From assembly GCA_027575805.1 (NCBI GenBank), contig JANBPU010000449.1, positions 1-10,745 on the forward strand: a stretch of DNA of 10,745 bases, given 5' to 3'. This stretch comes from Mycoemilia scoparia. Taxonomy: Eukaryota > Kickxellomycota > Kickxellomycetes > Kickxellales > Kickxellaceae. Position 1 is the stretch's first letter; every line of letters begins with the position of its first letter. Positions 7,191 to 10,745 of the stretch are shown here, one piece after another. The notes beneath the pieces were generated by a model. It was not told where the DNA came from. It saw only the letters and a list, made by a program, of their open reading frames with translations, and did no database searches. The translations under genes and the position numbers were made by a program.

Positions 7191-7198
7191 TATAAAAA
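7191..7198 (+). promoter_or_regulatory. TATA box of the RNase T2 gene
   Basis: TATAAAAA is 177 bases before the ATG at 7368. It follows a C/T-rich tract and TGTGTGTGCAGG. It is the only strong TATA box between copy C and the gene. Confidence 0.55.
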
Positions 7199-7224
7199 TT
7201 ACATACAACAGTTCTCTTCAAAGA

Positions 7225-7285
7225 ATGTCTCATCATGCTCTTATATCCAACTATTGAGCCCATAGCCTATAATTTTTACGTTTAG
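7225..7285 (+). promoter_or_regulatory. Two overlapping upstream ORFs in the RNase T2 leader
   Basis: ATG at 7225 opens a 10-codon ORF ending at TGA 7255-7257. ATG at 7235 opens a 16-codon ORF in another frame ending at TAG 7283-7285. Both lie 27-44 bases after the TATA box, so whether they are inside the transcript depends on the start site. If they are, they could reduce translation of the main ORF. Confidence 0.3.
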
Positions 7286-7367
7286 TCTTCCTATTTCACC
7301 ATCATTCTCTCTCTCTTGTTGTATTTCAATATTCAAGCTCACTAATACTAGTATTATATATTTTGAA

Positions 7368-8401
7368 ATGCTATTTTTTTCTTCTTCATTTCGAATTTCG
7401 TGCATTGTCGGTGCTGGCATCGCCGCATTGCTTACCACCTTGATTACTGAGACTAATGCATTTCCACTTGGTAGGCTACCCATATTTACATATAAGCATG
7501 AAAGGCATTAAACTGGATTCCACCTTCATTTGCTCATTGGCTTACCCAACAACAACAACAACAACGCACCCTTCTTGTTTCGTTTTTGTTGTTCCAAATA
7601 GACACGTGCCCAAAAGACATTCTCTCGTGTACAAGAGACGATGTCGATCGGTGTTGTAGTCCAAAGAATGGGCTAGTGATATTAACACAGCAATGGGACC
7701 CTAGAACCGGACCAGCTGATCAATTTACCCTTCATGGTCTGTGGCCTGATCATTGGTAAGCACTTGCTCATATCAAGTTGGCGGGTGGGAGAGAGAGAGA
7801 GAGAGAATGTTGTGTTATGAGTCAATTACTCAATATCATTCACGGTTTTTTGGGTACCTCTTGTATGTATAGTGATGGGAGTTATGGAGGAAACCGAGGA
7901 TGCGACCCAGCTCGTTCATATTCAAATATCGACGAAATAATTCGAAACCTAGAAGATGACCCAACGCTCTACCAGGACATGAAAACATACTGGGCGTCAA
8001 ATAAGGGCGACGATAATTGGTTTTGGTCTCACGAATGGATCAAACATGGCACATGCGTAACCACCCTTGAGCCACACTGCTATGCTGAAGGCAACTATAC
8101 AAAGCACAAAGAAGTCGGCGAATATTTCAGAACAGCGCTAAATCTACGCTCCAAATATGATATATACGCCGCATTCAAAGATAACGACATAGTTCCAAAT
8201 GCTAAAAAGACTTATCCTGTGCAGAAAATGAAGCAGGCTATTTTGGATAAATATGGCTTGGAGGCTACGTTTTCTTGCCGTGGATCGAGGCTGCAGGAAA
8301 TCACATTGTGGTTTAGAGTCAGAGGTAGAGATAGGTACGTCCCAACTCAGCCGTTGAGAAAGGATACTTGTAGAAATGTAAGGTTTTTGCCTAAAGCCTA
8401 G
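7368..8401 (+). CDS. Secreted ribonuclease T2 (RNase Rh type), three exons
   Basis: Exons are 7368-7470, 7602-7755 and 7873-8401, joined by GT-AG introns of 131 and 117 bases, giving 261 residues. RNase T2 enzymes cleave single-stranded RNA through 2',3'-cyclic phosphates, outside the cell or in vacuoles. Exon 1 encodes a signal peptide, hydrophobic at 11-26, with likely cleavage after TNA (29-31). Exon 2 has DRCCSPKNGL and the first active-site motif FTLHGLWPDHC (76-86, His79), whose last Cys codon is split by intron 2. Exon 3 has YWASNKGDDN and the second motif FWSHEWIKHGTC (136-147; His139, Glu140, Lys143, His144). The C-terminal half shows LRSKYDIY and VRGRDRYV, as in Rhizopus RNase Rh. 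The mature part has ten cysteines, the number needed for the five disulfides of that enzyme. Introns contain CAA and GA repeats. AATAAA is at 8526. All catalytic residues are present, so it should be active. It could act in phosphate scavenging or on foreign RNA; the sequence does not decide. Confidence 0.95.
7547..7565 (+). repeat. CAA microsatellite in RNase T2 intron 1
   Basis: Six CAA units lie 37 bases before the intron 1 acceptor (CCAAATAG). Confidence 0.8.
7789..7806 (+). repeat. GA microsatellite in RNase T2 intron 2
   Basis: Nine GA units shortly after the donor GTAAGC at 7756. They bridge the intron in the frame of exon 3, so a naive ORF would start inside the intron at 7778. Confidence 0.85.
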
Positions 8402-8525
8402 TTATAGTTGATGTTGTAGCTACTTTATTTCTATTTTTAGTTTTCTAGATTGGCTTTTTAAATTCAACAATAGTAGTATAGTTTTTTTCTTGATTCATTA
8501 ACATTTATTATATAATAATAATAAT

Positions 8526-8531
8526 AATAAA
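8526..8531 (+). terminator. Poly(A) signal of the RNase T2 gene
   Basis: AATAAA at the end of an AAT repeat (about 8512-8531), 125 bases after the stop codon. Confidence 0.55.
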
Positions 8532-9082
8532 GAATATTATGGACCATGATTTTTGAAGGGTACCCTTTAGAGGCCACCAATGATTATAGGGTCAATCACA
8601 GTTGATTATCAAACATTCACCCTTTAAAAATAGCTACCCATATCCATTTAAATTTATCTAATACAAGCATTATAATAAACTTCAGAATTTTTATTCAATG
8701 AGCTACAGAGTCCCAAATTTTTCAAGCGTTTTACAGTATTTATCCAATATCGTCCCAATTACATCATTCTTGTCACTACTCCTACTCTTTCTCTACCTTA
8801 CACACACACACATACATACACACACAGCTAGTTAGCATAATACTATAGTGTCAGTAAAGTTAAAACATCTCCACTAGAAAAGATCAATTACCCTGTGCCT
8901 CTACGCACACATCTTTTGGCTCATGAATTAATGTTAAAGAATTTGAGCCCAAAGTCATTACTATTAACAATGGTAGATTATTATGATGAAACTTGCGAAT
9001 TATGTTTATTTAGAGTTACTTGAGTATATATATGTCACAAACACATATATATCATAGTAATAAATTGTTTGTTGTTGTATCT
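8532..9082. other. Intergenic DNA with little coding signal
   Basis: No gene is supported. Noted: the palindrome GGGTACCC near 8559; a C/T-rich then CA-rich run (8765-8826) that resembles a gene leader but leads to no ORF; and a minus-strand stretch ending at TAG 8703-8705 that reads DVIGTILDKYCKTLEKFGTL, with AATAAA (minus) at 8690-8695 directly after. That last piece could be the final exon of a lost gene, but about 24 codons is too little to claim it. Confidence 0.4.
9026..9052. repeat. Perfect AT-rich inverted repeat
   Basis: ATATATATGT (9026-9035) and ACATATATAT (9043-9052) are exact inverted copies with a 7-base loop (CACAAAC). AT-rich cruciform-prone sequence; no function is evident. 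Confidence 0.6.
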
Positions 9083-9223
9083 TTATATCTTGTTGTGCAA
9101 TGTCATCAAATCTTGTCTAGTCATTTTCATTGCTACCAAGACATCAGATCTCGGTGATGTCTTAGAGCGCATATCATACAAAAAAGATGCCACATCGTTG
9201 GTGTAACAATGTATTAAATACAT
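9083..9223 (-). CDS. Possible 46-codon small ORF, unrecognised
   Basis: ATG at 9223 to TAA at 9083. The sequence looks unusually protein-like for this AT-rich region: NDVASFLYDMRSKTSPRS then DVLVAMKMTRQDLMTLHNKI, a mixed amphipathic pattern with many different residues. A minus-strand AATAAA lies about 65 bases after the stop (near 9015). An in-frame TAG at 9227-9229 just before the ATG could instead be a splice acceptor, so this could be a last exon. The opposite strand also has an open frame here (ending SDLGDVLERISYKKDATSLV at 9206), so the coding strand is uncertain. No family recognised. Confidence 0.25.
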   Translation of the reverse strand: MYLIHCYTNDVASFLYDMRSKTSPRSDVLVAMKMTRQDLMTLHNKI

Positions 9224-9404
9224 TGGCTAATTGGAACATACGCTATGAACATCAAAAAAAAGTTTTATTAAATGCAACCACAAATATATAACCAAAATAA
9301 AATTTACTTGATATTAAAGCTATCTCCGCTTATTTCAAAGATATTTCCACATTAGTCGGTCAAACTCTGGTATAATGAAAACTATAGTGGCTGGGAACAT
9401 CAAG

Positions 9405-9410
9405 TTTATT
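9405..9410 (-). terminator. Poly(A) signal of the 9520-9768 gene
   Basis: AATAAA on the minus strand, 110 bases after the stop codon of the small secreted protein gene. Confidence 0.55.
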
Positions 9411-9519
9411 AATTGAACTCGCCAAAATTCTAATCCAAATTATAGCCTACAATTGTGTATAAAATTGTGAGCTGGAAAAGTAAGATATTAGTCATGGTAG
9501 AAAGGATTGGTAGGCTAAA

Positions 9520-9768
9520 TTAATGAGTGGCAGGCTGGGCTGGTGGAGGAGTTGGATTGGCACTGGATAAAGCTTGGGCCTGGGCCTTGAGCGATTCGAC
9601 AACAGCCTTCTGCCAGGCCAAGTTCCCGTCTTTGTCGGCAGGTGGCGGAGTCTGGGTTGGTTGAGGCGGAACAGAGGCAGGAGGGGGATTTGTACCAGCC
9701 GATTGAGCTACTGATACGAGTGAAGCTGCGATGGTAGCAAAGGCGATGACAGAGGTGGTGAACTTCAT
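9520..9768 (-). CDS. Small secreted Pro/Ala-rich protein
   Basis: An 82-residue product. The start at 9768 has a good context (CACAGCCATGAA), and the residues upstream in the same frame come from the leader. Residues 1-24 form a clear signal peptide (Lys2, then a hydrophobic core, ending VAQSA), predicted to release a mature chain of about 58 residues. The mature part has a Pro-rich segment (28-43, with PPP twice), a single predicted helix at about 47-70 (DGNLAWQKAVVESLKAQAQA) and a second Pro-rich end. It has no cysteine and no known domain. Codon and GC content are visibly higher than in the flanking DNA. TATA at 9853-9861 and AATAAA at 9405-9410 frame it as an independent, probably well-expressed gene. 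It could be a cell-wall-associated or effector-like protein; this is inference from secretion and size only. Confidence 0.8.
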   Translation of the reverse strand: MKFTTSVIAFATIAASLVSVAQSAGTNPPPASVPPQPTQTPPPADKDGNLAWQKAVVESLKAQAQALSSANPTPPPAQPATH

Positions 9769-9852
9769 GGCTGTGGTTGGATATTGAATAAGAGCAGTGT
9801 TGTTGTGGTTAAATGGTGTAGAGCGCTGTTTTATTAGCGACCATCTTTTGCT

Positions 9853-9861
9853 CTTTTTATA
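9853..9861 (-). promoter_or_regulatory. TATA box of the 9520-9768 gene
   Basis: TATAAAAAG on the minus strand, 85 bases before the ATG. It is followed by a C/A-rich leader (AACCACAACAACACTG) like those of other genes here. Confidence 0.75.
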
Positions 9862-9931
9862 GCTTTTCGGTATCAATAGTTTAAGCCAGAGATTTCACCT
9901 TTGATTATACACACCGACATTAAACAACACC

Positions 9932-10174
9932 CTATCCAATTGAACATGGCCTGGAATCGTTTCTAAAACGAAGTGCAGTGCCAAGACATGGAGAGTAAAG
10001 ATCGATGGGATACTTGAACATCGAATAGTGATTTGGCTTCAACGGGAATTGGGTATTGACTCCCACAACACGTACCAGCGTACTTTTACATACATTTCTA
10101 TCTGTATAGTTTAAAGTGCAGACTTTTGGATCCAGTAATAATAATAATAATAATATACAAGAGATATGTAAACC
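9932..10174 (-). pseudogene. Coding-like relic, weakly Argonaute N-domain-like
   Basis: A minus-strand stop-to-stop frame of 80 codons with no ATG near its beginning. After a run of Leu codons from the microsatellite it reads NYTDRNVCKSTLVRVVGV, then NTQFPLKPNHYSMFKYPIDL and YSP. The pattern of a strand ending VNTxF, a short basic-Pro linker, and a hydrophobic-KY-x-I/V-D/E strand resembles the first strands of the Argonaute N-terminal domain. After that there is no family resemblance and the frame ends at TAG 9932. No other Argonaute part (PAZ, PIWI) is in the window. The opposite strand is also open for 56 codons (9944-10114), so the strand is not certain. Treat as a low-confidence fragment. 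Confidence 0.2.
10136..10155 (+). repeat. TAA microsatellite
   Basis: About six and a half TAA units in non-coding DNA. Confidence 0.85.
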
Positions 10175-10583
10175 TTAACCCTCATTTTTACTCACGTCAA
10201 TTGCTAAAACTTTTTTCTCGAATTGTGGCTATAATCTCAACAACATTATACTTATCAGCCTCAAAGCCACCGTTTCTGGTACCAAATTCCGTTTCCTATA
10301 CTGAATTCGATTTATACATGACGTATCTCTTGGCATATTCTGTTATGAATGTTTGAGTGGTATTTAGATCATCTTTTGCTCTTGATCCATATCGATTTAA
10401 AGTTTTAAAATGAATACAATTTCAAACAGGAACGTAGAAATAATCTTACTCCAAAAATAATGAGAGGCGATTGAGGTTTTTTTTGGTTAGAAAGGATGTT
10501 AATGAAAGAAGCTTGACAATCAAAAAAAATGTAGCAAAGATATTCTTTTTTCAGTGATTGTCAAAAGCCATGCTAAAAAGGAC
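10175..10583. other. Intergenic DNA without a supported gene
   Basis: A 76-codon plus-strand ORF (10126-10356) begins with an Ile run from the TAA repeat and has no motif, so I do not call it a gene. Otherwise AT-rich DNA leading to the 3' flank of the tRNA gene. Confidence 0.4.
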
Positions 10584-10588
10584 AAAAA
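10584..10588 (-). terminator. RNA polymerase III terminator of tRNA-Glu
   Basis: Five T on the transcribed strand, starting four bases after the discriminator base; a TTTT also overlaps just after the acceptor stem. A second TTTTT follows near 10575. Confidence 0.6.
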
Positions 10589-10592
10589 GATT

Positions 10593-10664
10593 TTCCGTTA
10601 CCGGGAATTGAACCCGGGCCGCCTGGGTGAAAGCCAGGAATCCTAACCACTGGACTATAACGGA
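10593..10664 (-). tRNA. tRNA-Glu (anticodon UUC)
   Basis: A 72-base intronless cloverleaf on the minus strand: acceptor TCCGTTA/TAACGGA, D arm GTCC...GGAT, anticodon arm CCTGG-CTTTCAC-CCAGG with anticodon TTC at 10631-10629, variable loop CGGC, T arm CCGGG-TTCAATT-CCCGG, and discriminator A. Internal promoter boxes are present (TAGTCCAGTGG as A box, GGGTTCAATTC as B box). CCA is not encoded, as expected in eukaryotes. It reads GAA and probably GAG codons. Confidence 0.97.
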
Positions 10665-10745
10665 TCTCCCATTTACCCTTGGTAACTGCTTTTATATTAT
10701 TATATTATATTCTTTACAGTTACTATCCCACTTTTCTCATTAGTA

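Noticed and set aside
9104..9206. A fourth copy of the repeated block (plus-strand SDLGDV... ending at TAA 9206)
   Set aside because: Only a short, gappy resemblance around SD-x-G. The HF-x-x-NSW and YD parts are missing.
1..10745. CRISPR arrays, bacterial operons or phage genes
   Set aside because: No regularly spaced repeats exist, and introns, TATA boxes, AATAAA signals and the tRNA structure are eukaryotic.

Overview
The window is AT-rich eukaryotic DNA, most likely from an early-diverging filamentous fungus. The evidence is GT-AG introns of 117 and 131 bases inside a ribonuclease T2 gene of the Rhizopus RNase Rh type, TATA boxes about 85-180 bases before start codons, AATAAA signals after stops, a eukaryotic tRNA-Glu with internal A/B boxes, a fungal-style aminoglycoside-phosphotransferase-like kinase, and a LINE-type endonuclease remnant. 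I cannot name the species.

Layout. 1-1014 (-): endonuclease part of a decayed LINE-like retroelement that runs off the left edge and carries a frameshift. 1348-3356 (+): two consecutive genes for small hydrophobic proteins with acidic C-terminal tails. Their promoters and early leaders resemble each other, so I read them as an old tandem duplication. 3453-4254 (+): an APH/choline-kinase-like gene with an intact catalytic loop but no glycine-loop strand. 4330-6828 (+): three diverged copies of an unrecognised coding block, with a small gene of the fungal DUF6914-like H/N-C type (6031-6363) between the second and third. 7191-8531 (+): a complete three-exon secreted RNase T2. 8532-9519: mostly non-coding, with one ambiguous small ORF. 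9520-9768 (-): a small secreted Pro/Ala-rich protein with its own TATA box. 9932-10174 (-): a coding-like relic with a weak resemblance to the Argonaute N-terminal domain. 10593-10664 (-): tRNA-Glu(UUC).

The genes do not form a pathway. Lineage-specific small proteins, secreted proteins, decayed tandem copies and a retroelement remnant together suggest a fast-evolving accessory stretch. The main candidate novelty is the repeated block (4330-4572, 4700-4873, 6682-6828). It lacks usable start codons, so it is easily missed, but the copies share one reading frame and differ partly by synonymous changes. The second is the paralogous acidic-tail pair with matching promoters.
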